NCBI RefSeq assembly: GCF_013371465.1
Contig: NZ_JABWDU010000002.1
Coordinates: 1 to 64,000 of the forward strand
DNA: 64,000 nucleotides
Origin: Ensifer oleiphilus
GTDB lineage: Bacteria; Pseudomonadota; Alphaproteobacteria; Rhizobiales; Rhizobiaceae
Direction: 5' to 3'
The position numbers were made by a program, and so were the translations under genes. Each line of letters starts with the position of its first letter. Position 1 is the stretch's first letter. The notes under the pieces were generated by a model, which worked only from the letters and a program-made list of their open reading frames with translations, was not told the DNA's origin and made no database searches. Shown here piece by piece: positions 55,297 through 64,000 of the stretch.

Positions 55297-55678
55297 TCGA
55301 GTGTAATCACCGGAATTGCGACAATTCCAACGCTTTCGCCAAGAGCAAGATATTGGCGAACTCGCGCAGCCATCGTGGTTGCGCATCATCTCGCCCATAG
55401 CCTGCATCCGTTTCGCATACTGCGACGCATCTGGCGCAACGGCCTTGTTCGAACGGACCTCGATGTCCCCTTCATCATTTCGGCCATGTCGGCTTCCGCC
55501 CCTTCTGAATTGCCCCCCATTTCCAGACGGGAGCCCGCATTGGCATCGCCTGCCGACACGATCACCAGTCGCCTGAGGGCATCCTGTGCTGCCGTTTCCG
55601 GCAATCGTTAGGATTTGACTAAAAGGCGGCTATCGGTTTTCACCGGGCTTCAAGTGAAATCGCGCAAAACGTAAAGGA
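55297..55678. other. Region after cbpM without recognisable gene
   Basis: About 380 bases. Open frames occur on both strands (for example 55386-55604 on the minus strand), but they use poor start codons and show no recognisable product. The segment should include the promoter of the hypothetical gene at 55679. Confidence 0.45.
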
Positions 55679-56065
55679 TTGACAACAACGAAGCAGGTGA
55701 AGACCTTGGTTCAGGTCGTTACGGTATCCGCGACCACAGCGGCCTATGCGGCAGAAGCCGTCAAGCCGAAGGCGCGCGTGTCCGGCGATGGTCCGGCGGA
55801 CGAGGCGATCACCCTGCTTTCGCCTCGCCGTTCCAGCGAGCCGACGATCACCCCAGCTTCCGTTCCCAAGATGAAGGGCGCGCTTCCGCTATCGTTGATG
55901 CTGATGAGCGCGGATGGCCGTCTGCCTCAACAGTCAGAGGCGGAAACGTTGCGCCGTTATCTGGAATACATGCGCGACGATGGTGACATGCCTGAAGGGC
56001 ACGAAAGCGAAAACCGGCAGGACGATCCCGCCGGCGATGACGATGAGAGCGGCGCTGCCGCGTGA
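55679..56065 (+). CDS. Hypothetical protein, acidic C-terminus
   Basis: This frame encodes up to 128 residues from a TTG at 55679; a GTG at 55697 (KTLVQVVTVSATTAAYAAEA follows it) is another possible start. The start is unsure because AAAGGA touches the TTG and no site precedes the GTG. The N-terminal hydrophobic stretch ending AYAAEA could be a weak signal peptide. The middle (EAITLLSPRRSSEPTITPAS, MKGALPLSLMLMSADGRLPQ) is conserved-looking, and the tail is rich in Asp/Glu (RDDGDMPEGHESENRQDD). I do not recognise the family. It converges on the copper-related gene at 56096. Confidence 0.5.
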   Translation: MTTTKQVKTLVQVVTVSATTAAYAAEAVKPKARVSGDGPADEAITLLSPRRSSEPTITPASVPKMKGALPLSLMLMSADGRLPQQSEAETLRRYLEYMRDDGDMPEGHESENRQDDPAGDDDESGAAA

Positions 56066-56095
56066 GGCAACGCCGTTCGCTTTATGCGGTTTTCT

Positions 56096-57073
56096 TCAGT
56101 GGTGCGAGTGACCGCCGGTTGCGGCAGCACTGCCGCCTGCCGTTCCCACGGCAAGCTTGGCATCGACCTTGCCGGCCTTCTCGAAGACGAGCGTAACCGG
56201 GACCGTTTCGCCCTCGGCAAACGGCTTCGAAACCTGCATGAACATCAGATGCAGGCCGCCGGCCTTGAGTTCGACTGTTTCGCCAGCCGGGATGACGACA
56301 CCGTCATCGAGCTTGCGCATCTTCATCACGTCGTTTTCCATCGCCATTTCATGAATCTCGACGCGACCCGCGACCGGGCTCTCGACTGCCACGAGGCGAT
56401 CATCGGCACCGCCGCCGTTCCTGATCGTCAGGAAGCCACCGCCGACCTTGGCGCCAGGCAACATCGCCTTGGCTGCGCCGCCTGAAATTTCGAGGTCGCC
56501 CAGCTTGATTGACGCGCCCGCGGCCATGTGGCCGGCGTGCTCGTCGCCACCTGTGGCCAGCTTCACCGTCACCGTGGGGGCCGGGCTCTTCAGGTCGTGT
56601 GCATTCTGCCCTTCGGCCGCAACCTCGTCCCAGACCACTTTGCCGTCAGTGCCGCACAGTTGCACCGTCGGAAAAGCAAGCACGGTTTCCTTGTCAAAGC
56701 CCGAGATCTTACCCTTGACCACGAAGGTATCGTAGAATTCGTCTGGCAGATTGCCACCCTTCCAGCGGATCTCGACCGGGCCGGACGAGACCTTGTCACC
56801 GTGATTGTCATAGGTCTTCTGGTAATCGCCCTTGATGATTTCCACCTCCCAGCCGGGCTTCGGCTGCGGCTTGGCGAAGACGAATCCTTCGGGCAGCTTC
56901 ATCTGCACTTCGGTCGTCGCCTTGCCGTCGCAGCCGTGCGGCACCTGCAGCACCGCCTTGAAGCTCTTTTCAGTTTGGGCGCTGTCGGTTTCGAGCGTCG
57001 CATGAGCGTGGGCGATGCCGGCGGTCGTGAGCGCGAAGCCGAGGGTAAGGAAAGTCAGTCTGGTCGTGTTCAT
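56096..57073 (-). CDS. YcnI (DUF1775)-PCu(A)C fusion, periplasmic copper protein
   Basis: This 325-residue protein joins two copper-binding modules. The signal peptide MNTTRLTFLTLGFALTTAGI ends AHA, leaving His as the new N-terminus (HATLETDSAQTEKSFKAVLQ). That is the arrangement of YcnI, where the N-terminal His and a Trp bind Cu(II). Residues about 25-170 are the YcnI domain (VPHGCDGKATTEVQMKLPEG, VEIRWKGGNLPDEFYDTF). Residues about 200-310 are the PCu(A)C domain with its Met/His site (VEIHEMAMENDVMKMRKLDD, LKAGGLHLMFMQV). The C-terminus ends GGHSHH, another metal tag. PCu(A)C proteins deliver copper to cytochrome oxidase. A DUF2946-like gene lies upstream on the same strand. Confidence 0.9.
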   Translation of the reverse strand: MNTTRLTFLTLGFALTTAGIAHAHATLETDSAQTEKSFKAVLQVPHGCDGKATTEVQMKLPEGFVFAKPQPKPGWEVEIIKGDYQKTYDNHGDKVSSGPVEIRWKGGNLPDEFYDTFVVKGKISGFDKETVLAFPTVQLCGTDGKVVWDEVAAEGQNAHDLKSPAPTVTVKLATGGDEHAGHMAAGASIKLGDLEISGGAAKAMLPGAKVGGGFLTIRNGGGADDRLVAVESPVAGRVEIHEMAMENDVMKMRKLDDGVVIPAGETVELKAGGLHLMFMQVSKPFAEGETVPVTLVFEKAGKVDAKLAVGTAGGSAAATGGHSHH

Positions 57074-57167
57074 GTCGTAATCTCCTGACCACGGGCCGGT
57101 GGGAGCCCGGTCCTGCCGTGGTCGATGCCGCGAATGCGGCGCATTGAATGGAATGCGTCTGGAAGCG

Positions 57168-57557
57168 TTACGACTGGTGAGGAGGTCCGCGCGGCGGCGG
57201 CAGCAGGCGGACCTGCTTGATGGCGACGTCATCGTGCGCCTGCTTCGAATCGGCAAGCCAGTTGCCGGTCTCGGCGCGTTCGCTTTGTCGTGGCGGCGTC
57301 GGCAGGAGGGCCGCACCGGCGAGCCGGCAGGCTTCGCAGACTGGGGCCATCGATTGCGACTTGCCGCTATCGTGGTCGATGCCATCCATTCCGAAGCAGA
57401 TGTCGGCGATGGTTCCATCGGGGAGCTGGTAAGCTGCGAGCTCACCGGGCGGCAGGCTTTTCGCGATCGCCGGCTTATGGGCGAAGGACAGGAAGACAAG
57501 TGCGAATGCGGCGACGATGCGCACAGCAATCGGCAAATGTCTCTTACACCTAGTCAT
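57168..57557 (-). CDS. DUF2946-like exported protein of the copper locus
   Basis: This 129-residue protein starts MTRCKRHLPIAVRIVAAFAL and has a signal peptide or N-terminal membrane anchor (IAVRIVAAFALVFLSFAHKP, cleavage near AIA). The mature part has a metal-site-like core, ADICFGMDGIDHDSGKSQ and PVCEACRLAGAALLPTPP. The CxxC with preceding His and Asp resembles DUF2946 proteins, which often neighbour copper genes. It is probably co-transcribed with the YcnI-PCu(A)C gene 94 bases downstream. The role is inferred only from neighbourhood and composition. Confidence 0.65.
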   Translation of the reverse strand: MTRCKRHLPIAVRIVAAFALVFLSFAHKPAIAKSLPPGELAAYQLPDGTIADICFGMDGIDHDSGKSQSMAPVCEACRLAGAALLPTPPRQSERAETGNWLADSKQAHDDVAIKQVRLLPPPRGPPHQS

Positions 57558-57685
57558 TGTCGTCCCCGGTATCGATCCTGAGTTATCCTCAAGTGGAGGA
57601 GAATGCAAAGGCAGAATTGACGCACCCGTTTGTCGCGACGGAAAATCGCTGCGACAAAAATGTGTTTGACCGCGACACCGCCCCC

Positions 57686-57714
57686 TTGCCAAGTTCACGG
57701 GTTCGCCGTTATTT
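57686..57714 (+). promoter_or_regulatory. Predicted gcv promoter
   Basis: TTGCCA (57686-57691) and TTATTT (57709-57714) with a 17-base spacer, ending about 15 bases before the first glycine aptamer. Confidence 0.4.
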
Positions 57715-57728
57715 GGAGGCGATCTTGT

Positions 57729-57880
57729 TGGGAGAAACCGGTTCACTCCGGTGCCGAAGGAGCAACCGCCCCGGAAACTCTCAGGCCAAAGGACCAGCAA
57801 GGTGCCGGTAGGACTCTGGAGAGAAGCGCTTTTAACGCTCGCCGAAGGGATAACAATCTCAGGCAAAGGGACAGAGGGGG
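57729..57880 (+). promoter_or_regulatory. Tandem glycine riboswitch controlling gcvTHP
   Basis: Two glycine aptamers lie in series. The first (about 57729-57824) starts TGGGAGAAACC and has the conserved GCCGAAGGAGCAACCGCC, CTCTCAGGCCAAAGGACC and ACTCTGGAGAG. The second (about 57825-57880) has GCTCGCCGAAGGGATAACAA, ATCTCAGGCAAAGGGACAGA and a G-run. Downstream, before gcvT, two further hairpins could form the switch: ACGGCGTCTGACGCC near 57891 and GGCGCGCGTGCGCGCC near 57919, the latter close to the GGAGG ribosome-binding site. In other bacteria glycine binding turns on glycine-cleavage genes. Confidence 0.92.
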
Positions 57881-57951
57881 CTCGAATTTGACGGCGTCTG
57901 ACGCCGGAAGTGTGAGCCGGCGCGCGTGCGCGCCAGACCTGGAGGCCGGAG

Positions 57952-59091
57952 TTGGAAGACATTTCCCATTTGAAACATACGCCGTTGCGCGCGCTGCACC
58001 TTTCGCTGGGTGCCCGCATGGTGCCCTTTGCCGGCTACGAGATGCCGGTGCAGTATCCCGATGGCGTGATGAAGGAGCACCTGCATACGCGCACCGCGGC
58101 AGGTCTGTTTGACGTCTCGCATATGGGCCAGGTCATCGTCCGGCCGAAGTCGGGCAAGATTGAGGACGCGGCCCTTGCGCTGGAAAAGCTGGTGCCGGTG
58201 GACGTGCTCGGCCTTGGCGAAGGCCGACAGCGCTATGCGATCTTCACCAATGCCGAGGGCGGCATCCTTGACGACCTGATGATCGCCAACCGCGGCGACC
58301 ACCTCTTCCTGGTCGTCAACGCCGCCTGCAAGGACGCCGATTTCGAGCACCTGAAGAAAGGTCTCTCCGACAGCTGCGAAGTCACGATGCTCGACGACCG
58401 GGCGCTGATTGCGCTGCAGGGCCCCCACGCAGAGGCCGTCCTTGGCGAATTGTGGGCCGATGTCTCGGCCATGCGCTTCATGGACGTTGCCGAAGCCGAC
58501 CTGCACGATGTCGCCTGCATCATCTCGCGTTCCGGCTACACCGGCGAGGACGGTTTCGAAATTTCTATTCCCACCGCATCGGCAGCCGACGTTACGCAGC
58601 GTCTGCTCGAACACCCTGATGTCAAGCCGATCGGCCTTGGCGCGCGCGATTCGCTGCGTCTGGAAGCCGGCCTTTGTCTCTATGGCAACGATATCGACAC
58701 CACCACGACGCCGGTCGAAGGCGCGATCGAGTGGGCGATGCAGAAGGCGCGTCGCGCCGGTGGCGCTCGCGAGGGTGGCTTTCCCGGCGCCGATCGCATT
58801 CTTGGCCAGTTCGCTGAAGGCGCGTCACGCCGCCGCGTTGGCCTGAAGCCCGGGGGCCGGGCGCCCGTGCGCGGTGGTGCCAATCTGTTTGCCGACACCG
58901 AGGGCAAGACGCTCGTCGGCAAGGTGACTTCAGGCGGCTTCGGCCCCACCGTCGATGGCCCGATTGCCATGGGCTATGTCGACGCGACCCATACCGACAA
59001 CGGCACGACCGTCTATGCGGAGGTGCGCGGCAAGTATCTGCCTGTCGTCGTCACCGCCCTGCCCTTTGTCAAACAAACCTACAAACGCTGA
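57952..59091 (+). CDS. gcvT: Glycine cleavage system T protein (aminomethyltransferase)
   Basis: This 379-residue protein moves the methylene group from the H protein's aminomethyl-lipoate to tetrahydrofolate. It starts at TTG 57952 with GGAGG at 57941-57945. The family motifs are [62 protein letters not shown] and [20 protein letters not shown]. The folate site Asp is in the last group. The C-terminal barrel is [20 protein letters not shown]. It is the first gene of gcvTHP and is under the glycine riboswitch. gcvH follows after 16 bases. Confidence 0.96.
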   Translation: MEDISHLKHTPLRALHLSLGARMVPFAGYEMPVQYPDGVMKEHLHTRTAAGLFDVSHMGQVIVRPKSGKIEDAALALEKLVPVDVLGLGEGRQRYAIFTNAEGGILDDLMIANRGDHLFLVVNAACKDADFEHLKKGLSDSCEVTMLDDRALIALQGPHAEAVLGELWADVSAMRFMDVAEADLHDVACIISRSGYTGEDGFEISIPTASAADVTQRLLEHPDVKPIGLGARDSLRLEAGLCLYGNDIDTTTTPVEGAIEWAMQKARRAGGAREGGFPGADRILGQFAEGASRRRVGLKPGGRAPVRGGANLFADTEGKTLVGKVTSGGFGPTVDGPIAMGYVDATHTDNGTTVYAEVRGKYLPVVVTALPFVKQTYKR

Positions 59092-59107
59092 TCAGGAGAG
59101 AGCGCAA

Positions 59108-59470
59108 ATGTTGAAGTTCACCGACGAACACGAGTGGCTGAAGGTCGAAGCAGGTGTCGCAACGGTCGGCATCACCGAACACGCGGCCGGCCAGCTCGGC
59201 GACCTCGTCTTTGTGGAACTGCCGGAAACCGGCTCCACCTTCGCCAAGGGCGACACCGCTGCAACCGTCGAATCCGTCAAGGCAGCATCCGACGTCTATT
59301 GTCCACTTGATGGCGAAATCGTCGAAGTCAACCAGGCGATCGTCGACGACCCGTCGCTGGTCAACAGCGACCCGCAGGGCGCTGCCTGGTTCTTCAAGCT
59401 GAAACTCGCCGATCCGAACGCAGCCGACGCCCTTCTCGACGAAGCGGCCTACAAGGAGCTCGTCGCCTGA
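59108..59470 (+). CDS. gcvH: Glycine cleavage system H protein (lipoyl carrier)
   Basis: This 120-residue lipoyl-domain protein shuttles the aminomethyl group between P, T and L proteins. It starts [20 protein letters not shown] after a GGAGAG site. The lipoylated residue is Lys58 in [15 protein letters not shown]. The rest follows the barrel-sandwich pattern ([40 protein letters not shown]). Its stop codon overlaps the gcvP ATG by one base, as TGATG, so translation is coupled. Confidence 0.96.
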   Translation: MLKFTDEHEWLKVEAGVATVGITEHAAGQLGDLVFVELPETGSTFAKGDTAATVESVKAASDVYCPLDGEIVEVNQAIVDDPSLVNSDPQGAAWFFKLKLADPNAADALLDEAAYKELVA

Positions 59471-62334
59471 TGAGCATGCCCAAGGACTTCACCTTTACCG
59501 ACTACAAGCCGTATGACTTCGCCAACCGGCGTCATATCGGCCCGTCGCCGGCGGAAATGGATGAGATGCTGAAAGTGGTCGGTTATCCGTCGCTCGACGC
59601 GCTCATCGACGACACCGTGCCGCCGTCGATCCGCCAGAAGACGCCGCTCGCCTGGGGCGCGCCGATGACCGAGCGCGAAGCGCTCGACAAGATGCGCGAA
59701 ACCGCCAACCGCAACCAGAAGCTCGTGTCGCTGATCGGCCAAGGCTATTACGGCACGATCACGCCGCCGGTCATCCAGCGCAACATCCTGGAAAACCCGG
59801 CCTGGTACACGGCCTATACGCCCTACCAGCCGGAAATCAGCCAGGGTCGCCTGGAAGCGCTGCTCAACTACCAGACCATGGTCTGCGACCTGACCGGCCT
59901 CGACGTTGCCAACGCCTCGTTGCTCGACGAAGCGACAGCCGCCGCTGAAGCGATGGCGATGGCCGAACGCGTGTCGAAGTCCAAGGCGAAGGCATTCTTC
60001 GTCGACGAAAACTGCCATCCGCAGACAATCGCGCTTCTGAAGACCCGCGCCGAGCCGCTCGGCTGGCAGATCGTCATCGGCAATCCCTTCACCGATCTCG
60101 ATCCGGTCGATGTCTTCGGCGCCATCTTCCAGTATCCGGGCACCTACGGTCAAGTGAACGACTTCACCGGCCTGATCGCCCGCCTGCACCAGACCGGCGC
60201 AATTGCGACGGTCGCTGCCGATCCGCTGGCACTGGCGCTCCTGAAGTCGCCGGGCGAAATGGGCGCCGATATCGCCATCGGCTGCACCCAGCGCTTCGGC
60301 GTTCCGGTCGGTTATGGCGGTCCGCACGCCGCTTACATGGCCGTCAAGGACGCGCACAAGCGCTCGATGCCGGGCCGCCTCGTCGGCGTCTCGGTCGATG
60401 CGCGCGGCAACCGCGCCTATCGCCTGTCGCTTCAGACCCGCGAACAGCATATCCGCCGCGAAAAGGCGACGTCGAACATCTGCACCGCGCAGGTGCTGCT
60501 CGCCGTCATGGCCTCGATGTATGCCGTCTTCCATGGACCGAAGGGCATCAAGGCGATCGCCCAGAGCGTTCACCAGAAGACCGTTCGTCTCGCCATGGGC
60601 CTCGAAAAGCTCGGCTACACCGTCGAGCCGGACGTGTTCTTCGACACGATCACCGTCGATGTCGGCAAGCTGCAGGGCATCATCCTCAAGACTGCCGTCG
60701 CCGAGGAAGTGAACCTCCGCAAGATCGGAGAGACCAAGATCGGCATCAGCCTCGACGAGCGTTCGCGCCCCGTCACGCTCGAAGCCGTCTGGCGCGCCTT
60801 CGGCGGCGACTTCAAGGTGGAAGAATTCGAGCCGGGCTACCGCCTGCCGCAGCCGCTGCTGCGCACCAGCGAGTACCTGACGCACCCGATCTTCCACATG
60901 AACCGCGCCGAAAGCGAGATGACGCGGTACATCCGTCGTCTTTCCGACCGCGACCTCGCGCTCGATCGGGCGATGATCCCGCTCGGCTCCTGCACCATGA
61001 AGCTTAACGCGACCGCCGAGATGCTTCCGATCACCTGGCCGGAATTCGCCGAGATCCATCCTTTCGTTCCGAAGGATCAGGCAGCCGGCTACCAGCACAT
61101 GATCGAAGATCTGTCGGAAAAGCTCTGCGCCGTGACCGGCTATGACGCGATCTCCATGCAGCCGAACTCCGGTGCGCAAGGGGAATATGCCGGCCTGCTG
61201 ACGATCCGCGCTTATCATCTGGCACAAGGCAACGATCATCGCGACGTCTGCCTGATCCCGACCTCCGCGCATGGCACCAACCCGGCGTCCGCCCAGATGG
61301 CCGGCATGAAGGTCGTCGTGATCAAGGTGAGCGAAAACGGCGACATCGACATGGACGATTTCCGTGCGAAAGCCGAGCAGTACGCGGAAAACCTCTCGTG
61401 CTGCATGATCACCTACCCCTCGACGCACGGCGTGTTCGAAGAGAACGTCCGTGAGGTCTGCGAGATCGTGCACAAGCACGGTGGCCAGGTCTATCTCGAC
61501 GGTGCCAACATGAACGCCATGGTCGGTCTTGCCCGCCCCGGCGACATCGGTTCCGACGTCAGCCACCTCAACCTGCACAAGACCTTCTGCATTCCGCATG
61601 GTGGCGGCGGTCCCGGCATGGGTCCGATCGGCGTCAAGGCGCACCTGGCACCCTACCTGCCCGGCCACCCGGAAACGGACGGCAATGACGGTGCGGTTTC
61701 GGCGGCTCCCTTCGGCTCGGCTTCGATCCTGCCGATCTCCTGGAGCTACTGCCTGATGATGGGCGGCGAAGGCCTGACCCAGGCGACGAAGGTGGCGATC
61801 CTCAACGCCAACTACATCGCTGCCCGGCTCAAGGGCGCCTACGAGGTGCTCTACAAGTCGTCGAAGGGCCGTGTCGCGCACGAATGCATCATCGACACCC
61901 GTCCGCTGGTCGAAAGCGCCGGCGTGACTGTCGACGACGTTGCCAAGCGCCTGATCGACTGCGGCTTCCATGCTCCGACCATGAGCTGGCCGGTTGCCGG
62001 CACGCTGATGATCGAGCCGACGGAATCGGAAACCAAGGCTGAAATCGACCGCTTCTGCGACGCGATGCTGGCAATCCGCGAGGAAGCCCGCGCCATCGAG
62101 GAAGGCCGGATGGACAAGGTCAACAACCCGCTGAAGAACGCACCGCACACGGTCGAAGACCTGGTCGGCGATTGGGATCGTCCCTATTCGCGCGAACAGG
62201 CCTGCTACCCGCCGGGCGCCTTCCGGGTCGACAAGTACTGGTCGCCGGTCAATCGCGTCGACAACGTCTTCGGTGACCGCAACCTCGTCTGCACCTGCCC
62301 GCCGCTGGAAAGTTACGCGGAAGCAGCTGAGTAA
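59470..62334 (+). CDS. gcvP: Glycine dehydrogenase (decarboxylating), P protein
   Basis: This 954-residue homodimeric-type P protein decarboxylates glycine with PLP and loads the aminomethyl group onto GcvH. Both halves are present on one chain, unlike the split gcvPA/gcvPB forms. The PLP-binding Lys704 is in [20 protein letters not shown]. Other motifs are [18 protein letters not shown] at the N-terminus, [20 protein letters not shown], and MNATAEM-like residues in [14 protein letters not shown]. Start ATG 59470 overlaps the gcvH stop; MSMP means a second ATG at 59476 is possible. It ends the operon before a convergent response regulator gene. Confidence 0.96.
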   Translation: MSMPKDFTFTDYKPYDFANRRHIGPSPAEMDEMLKVVGYPSLDALIDDTVPPSIRQKTPLAWGAPMTEREALDKMRETANRNQKLVSLIGQGYYGTITPPVIQRNILENPAWYTAYTPYQPEISQGRLEALLNYQTMVCDLTGLDVANASLLDEATAAAEAMAMAERVSKSKAKAFFVDENCHPQTIALLKTRAEPLGWQIVIGNPFTDLDPVDVFGAIFQYPGTYGQVNDFTGLIARLHQTGAIATVAADPLALALLKSPGEMGADIAIGCTQRFGVPVGYGGPHAAYMAVKDAHKRSMPGRLVGVSVDARGNRAYRLSLQTREQHIRREKATSNICTAQVLLAVMASMYAVFHGPKGIKAIAQSVHQKTVRLAMGLEKLGYTVEPDVFFDTITVDVGKLQGIILKTAVAEEVNLRKIGETKIGISLDERSRPVTLEAVWRAFGGDFKVEEFEPGYRLPQPLLRTSEYLTHPIFHMNRAESEMTRYIRRLSDRDLALDRAMIPLGSCTMKLNATAEMLPITWPEFAEIHPFVPKDQAAGYQHMIEDLSEKLCAVTGYDAISMQPNSGAQGEYAGLLTIRAYHLAQGNDHRDVCLIPTSAHGTNPASAQMAGMKVVVIKVSENGDIDMDDFRAKAEQYAENLSCCMITYPSTHGVFEENVREVCEIVHKHGGQVYLDGANMNAMVGLARPGDIGSDVSHLNLHKTFCIPHGGGGPGMGPIGVKAHLAPYLPGHPETDGNDGAVSAAPFGSASILPISWSYCLMMGGEGLTQATKVAILNANYIAARLKGAYEVLYKSSKGRVAHECIIDTRPLVESAGVTVDDVAKRLIDCGFHAPTMSWPVAGTLMIEPTESETKAEIDRFCDAMLAIREEARAIEEGRMDKVNNPLKNAPHTVEDLVGDWDRPYSREQACYPPGAFRVDKYWSPVNRVDNVFGDRNLVCTCPPLESYAEAAE

Positions 62335-62346
62335 TTCTGATACGCG

Positions 62347-62373
62347 GGGCGCGCCACATGGTGCGCCTCGTTC
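62347..62373. terminator. Weak hairpin between gcvP and the response regulator gene
   Basis: GGGCGCGCCACATGGTGCGCC (about 62347-62367) can fold into an imperfect stem (GGCGC/GTGCGCC side), followed by TCGTTCT on the plus strand. It lies between convergent genes. Confidence 0.35.
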
Positions 62374-62801
62374 TACTGATGGAGCATGGTGCCGCCAGGC
62401 GGCAGCGTGTTCTCGATCCAGAAGCGAACAAAGGCCTCTGCAAACTGTCGGTAGCCCGAGAGCGATGACGGCTTGGCCGAGTAGGCGTTCGCGCCGGCCT
62501 TGTAGGATCGCAGCACGTCGCTCGGATTGGTTGATGACGTCAACACGATGACCGGCACCACCGACGTGCCCTCATTGCTGCGAATACGCTGCAGCAATTC
62601 CATCCCATCGATTCCCGGCATCTTGATATCCAGAAGCACATAGTCGAAGTGCTCGTGTTCGAGGCGTGCGACGGCCTCGTCGGCGTGGGTGACATGGACG
62701 ATGTAGAGCGTATCGTCGGTCTGCGACAGGGCACGCGTGACGAATCGCGCGTCGTGCGCGTTGTCTTCCACCACAAGCAATCGCTTCGGTGACTTGGCCA
62801 A
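62373..62801 (-). CDS. Single-domain response regulator (Rcp1-like)
   Basis: This 142-residue receiver domain has no output domain. The phospho-acceptor is Asp58 (YVLLDIKMPGIDGMELL); the acidic pocket is VVEDNAHDA, the switch Thr/Ser is VIVLTSSTNPSDVL and the Lys is in NAYSAKPSSLSGY. The latter two segments are typical of the CheY-like Rcp1 group that works with PAS or phytochrome histidine kinases. It starts at TTG 62801, eight bases after AAGG and ten bases after the kinase stop; no ATG is available nearby. It is most likely phosphorylated by the kinase encoded just upstream. Confidence 0.85.
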   Translation of the reverse strand: MAKSPKRLLVVEDNAHDARFVTRALSQTDDTLYIVHVTHADEAVARLEHEHFDYVLLDIKMPGIDGMELLQRIRSNEGTSVVPVIVLTSSTNPSDVLRSYKAGANAYSAKPSSLSGYRQFAEAFVRFWIENTLPPGGTMLHQ

Positions 62802-62811
62802 GCCGGTCGCC

Positions 62812-64000
62812 TTATCTGGTCTTCCGCATCCGCTTCGGAAGCGTCACCACAAATCGTGCACCTTCGGCAAAGCCGGTGTCAAGATGGATCGTTCCGTTGT
62901 GGCTTTCGGCGATCCGTTTGGCGAGTGCAAGACCGATTCCCGTGCCGTCATAGGTATTCTCATCGTGATGCAGGCGCTGGAACACTTCGAAGATTCGCGT
63001 CGCGAATCGAGGGTCGATGCCGATGCCATTGTCTTCGACGACAAGCTCCACCTGCTGGCCGGAGGTGCGGCCGTTGACGCGCACGACGGCGCCGCGATCC
63101 GGATGACGATACTTGATGGCATTGCCAACAAGGTTTTGCACCAGTCGGCGCAAGAGCTCCGGATCGCCCTGGACCTTCGGCAACGCACCGACCTCGAACG
63201 TAACATTCGCCTCCCGAGCGTGGCTGCCGAGAACGCTCAGCGTGTCGGTGACGATTTCGCCGAGGTTGACATCGGACCAGGTGCTGATCTGATAGGCGAT
63301 CTGCGCATAATCGAGGAGGCTGTCGATAACCCGGTTCATCCGCTTGGCGCTGTCGCGCAGGTGGCGGGCGCTGGCTGAAACCTCATGCTGGTTGCCGGCA
63401 GCCAACTCGTCTTCGATCATCTCAGAGAACATCGAGATGTGCCGTAGAGGCGCCTTCAGATCATGAGACACGGTTGCCGTGAACTGATCGAGAGCCTCGT
63501 TCTTGTGCTCAAGCTCCTGTCGCTGGCGCTCGAGCGCCAGTTCCGCGCGCTTCAGTTCTGTTACGTCGACGCGCAGGACGACGGTGTTTCCGTCCTTGGT
63601 CTTGATATTTTCCACCCTCAGCCACCGGTCGTCGGCATAGCGGTAGATCTTCGGCTGGTTGTCCGGTTGACGAAAGTCCTGCAGACGGTGCGCCACCCAG
63701 GCCGGCCAGTCCGGGTTGCCCGGCAAGGCTTCGGGATAGTGACCAGCTCTCTGTGCAAGCAGAAGGATCTCTTCAGCGGTCATGCCGGGGCGAAGCAAAG
63801 GGCCGGCCGGGCCACAGACCGTTATATAGGCGCGATTGTAGACCAGCAGCCTTTCCTCGGCATCGAAGATCGCAAAGCCCTCGGGCATGACGTCGAGCGC
63901 TGCGTCAAGCATGTCCGACGCCTGCTGCCGCTCCAGCACTGCCTTGGCGAGGTCCGAGACATCGCGAATGATGCCTATCAGGGCCAGTTCCCGCCCGCCC
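62812..64000 (-). CDS. PAS-domain sensor histidine kinase, C-terminal part (5' end outside window)
   Basis: The frame is open from the window edge (RELALIGIIRDVSDLAKAVL, the end of a PAS domain or linker) to the TAA at 62812-62814, giving 395 residues. A GTG at 63937 exists but the upstream residues continue the protein, so it is not the start. A second PAS domain covers about 63500-63900 (ALDVMPEGFAIFDAEERLLV). Then come a coiled linker (ELKRAELALERQRQELEHKN), the HisKA box (FTATVSHDLKAPLRHISMFS, His phospho-acceptor) and the ATPase domain (N box NLVGNAIKYRHP, G1 VEDNGIGIDP, G2 GTGIGLALAKR). This H-box type matches phytochrome-like kinases that partner Rcp1-type regulators. The signal is unknown. 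Confidence 0.9.
   Translation of the reverse strand, partial: GGRELALIGIIRDVSDLAKAVLERQQASDMLDAALDVMPEGFAIFDAEERLLVYNRAYITVCGPAGPLLRPGMTAEEILLLAQRAGHYPEALPGNPDWPAWVAHRLQDFRQPDNQPKIYRYADDRWLRVENIKTKDGNTVVLRVDVTELKRAELALERQRQELEHKNEALDQFTATVSHDLKAPLRHISMFSEMIEDELAAGNQHEVSASARHLRDSAKRMNRVIDSLLDYAQIAYQISTWSDVNLGEIVTDTLSVLGSHAREANVTFEVGALPKVQGDPELLRRLVQNLVGNAIKYRHPDRGAVVRVNGRTSGQQVELVVEDNGIGIDPRFATRIFEVFQRLHHDENTYDGTGIGLALAKRIAESHNGTIHLDTGFAEGARFVVTLPKRMRKTR

Noticed and set aside
55386-55604. Minus-strand frame after cbpM
   Set aside because: It starts with TTG, lacks a ribosome-binding site and shows no known motif.
59449-62148. 899-codon open frame antisense to gcvP (and a similar 945-codon frame antisense to uvrA)
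   Set aside because: Both lie entirely opposite well-recognised genes and show shadow composition. Long antisense frames are expected at this GC content.

Overview
The window is chromosomal DNA from an alphaproteobacterium of the Rhizobiaceae, most like Sinorhizobium/Ensifer. I infer this from the GC-rich coding style and several diagnostic features. These are the greA-lpsB-LPS glycosyltransferase-lrp-trxB neighbourhood, a tandem pair of AbcR-type small RNAs between a LysR and an ArsR gene, an alphaproteobacterial SOS box (GTTC-N7-GTTC) between ssb and uvrA, a class II (B12-dependent) ribonucleotide reductase, and a glycine-riboswitch-controlled gcvTHP operon. Species assignment is inference; no search was run.

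Layout. 1-1.06 kb: mobile-element debris (3' part of an IS30-type transposase, then a truncated ISNCY-type transposase). 1.5-7.1 kb: two small hypothetical genes, then the leftward block coaD, ppiA, ppiB, queA, tgt, and a rightward pair of 40-42 residue membrane peptides. 7.2-14.9 kb: accessory metabolism and efflux (MATE and MFS exporters, LysR with a divergent aldo/keto reductase, a zinc metallopeptidase, a decayed DUF2306 gene, a zinc alcohol dehydrogenase). 15.1-18.6 kb: carB. 19-25 kb: an MFS exporter, greA, the LPS core glycosyltransferases and lrp. 25.8-30 kb: trxB, LysR, two tandem sRNAs, ArsR and an Old Yellow Enzyme. 30-34.2 kb: XRE-cupin regulator with a divergent acetyltransferase, a lytic transglycosylase, and an SDR with a divergent LysR. 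34.3-44 kb: gyrA, marC, ssb, uvrA, an acetyltransferase, a DUF72 protein. 44-48 kb: nrdJ. 48-56 kb: lipoproteins, an acetyltransferase, a PHB-depolymerase-type esterase, a large catalase, cbpA-cbpM. 56-57.6 kb: a copper-handling YcnI-PCuAC fusion plus a DUF2946-like protein. 57.7-62.3 kb: glycine riboswitch and gcvTHP. 62.4-64 kb: response regulator and the 3' part of its histidine kinase, which runs off the window.

How it works together. Most of the window is housekeeping: tRNA queuosine synthesis, CoA, pyrimidine/arginine precursors, DNA topology and repair, dNTP supply, one-carbon metabolism, LPS core. Stress and redox functions are interspersed (trxB, OYE, catalase, CbpA/CbpM, efflux pumps). 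Several regulator-target pairs are divergent or adjacent and carry visible operators: a 30-bp palindrome before arsR, a GTACACT/AGTGTAC pair between the XRE and acetyltransferase genes, and a 24-bp palindrome between the SDR and LysR genes.

The most unusual items are: (1) a 43-residue lipoprotein gene not previously obvious from length, preceded by a textbook MerR-family promoter (19-bp spacer filled by an 18-bp dyad); (2) a tRNA-guanine transglycosylase that has lost three of the four structural zinc ligands; (3) terminator-like hairpins in the leaders of greA and carB; (4) the tandem 40/42-residue membrane peptide genes. I found no CRISPR array, no prophage, no tRNA or rRNA gene and no obvious defence island.
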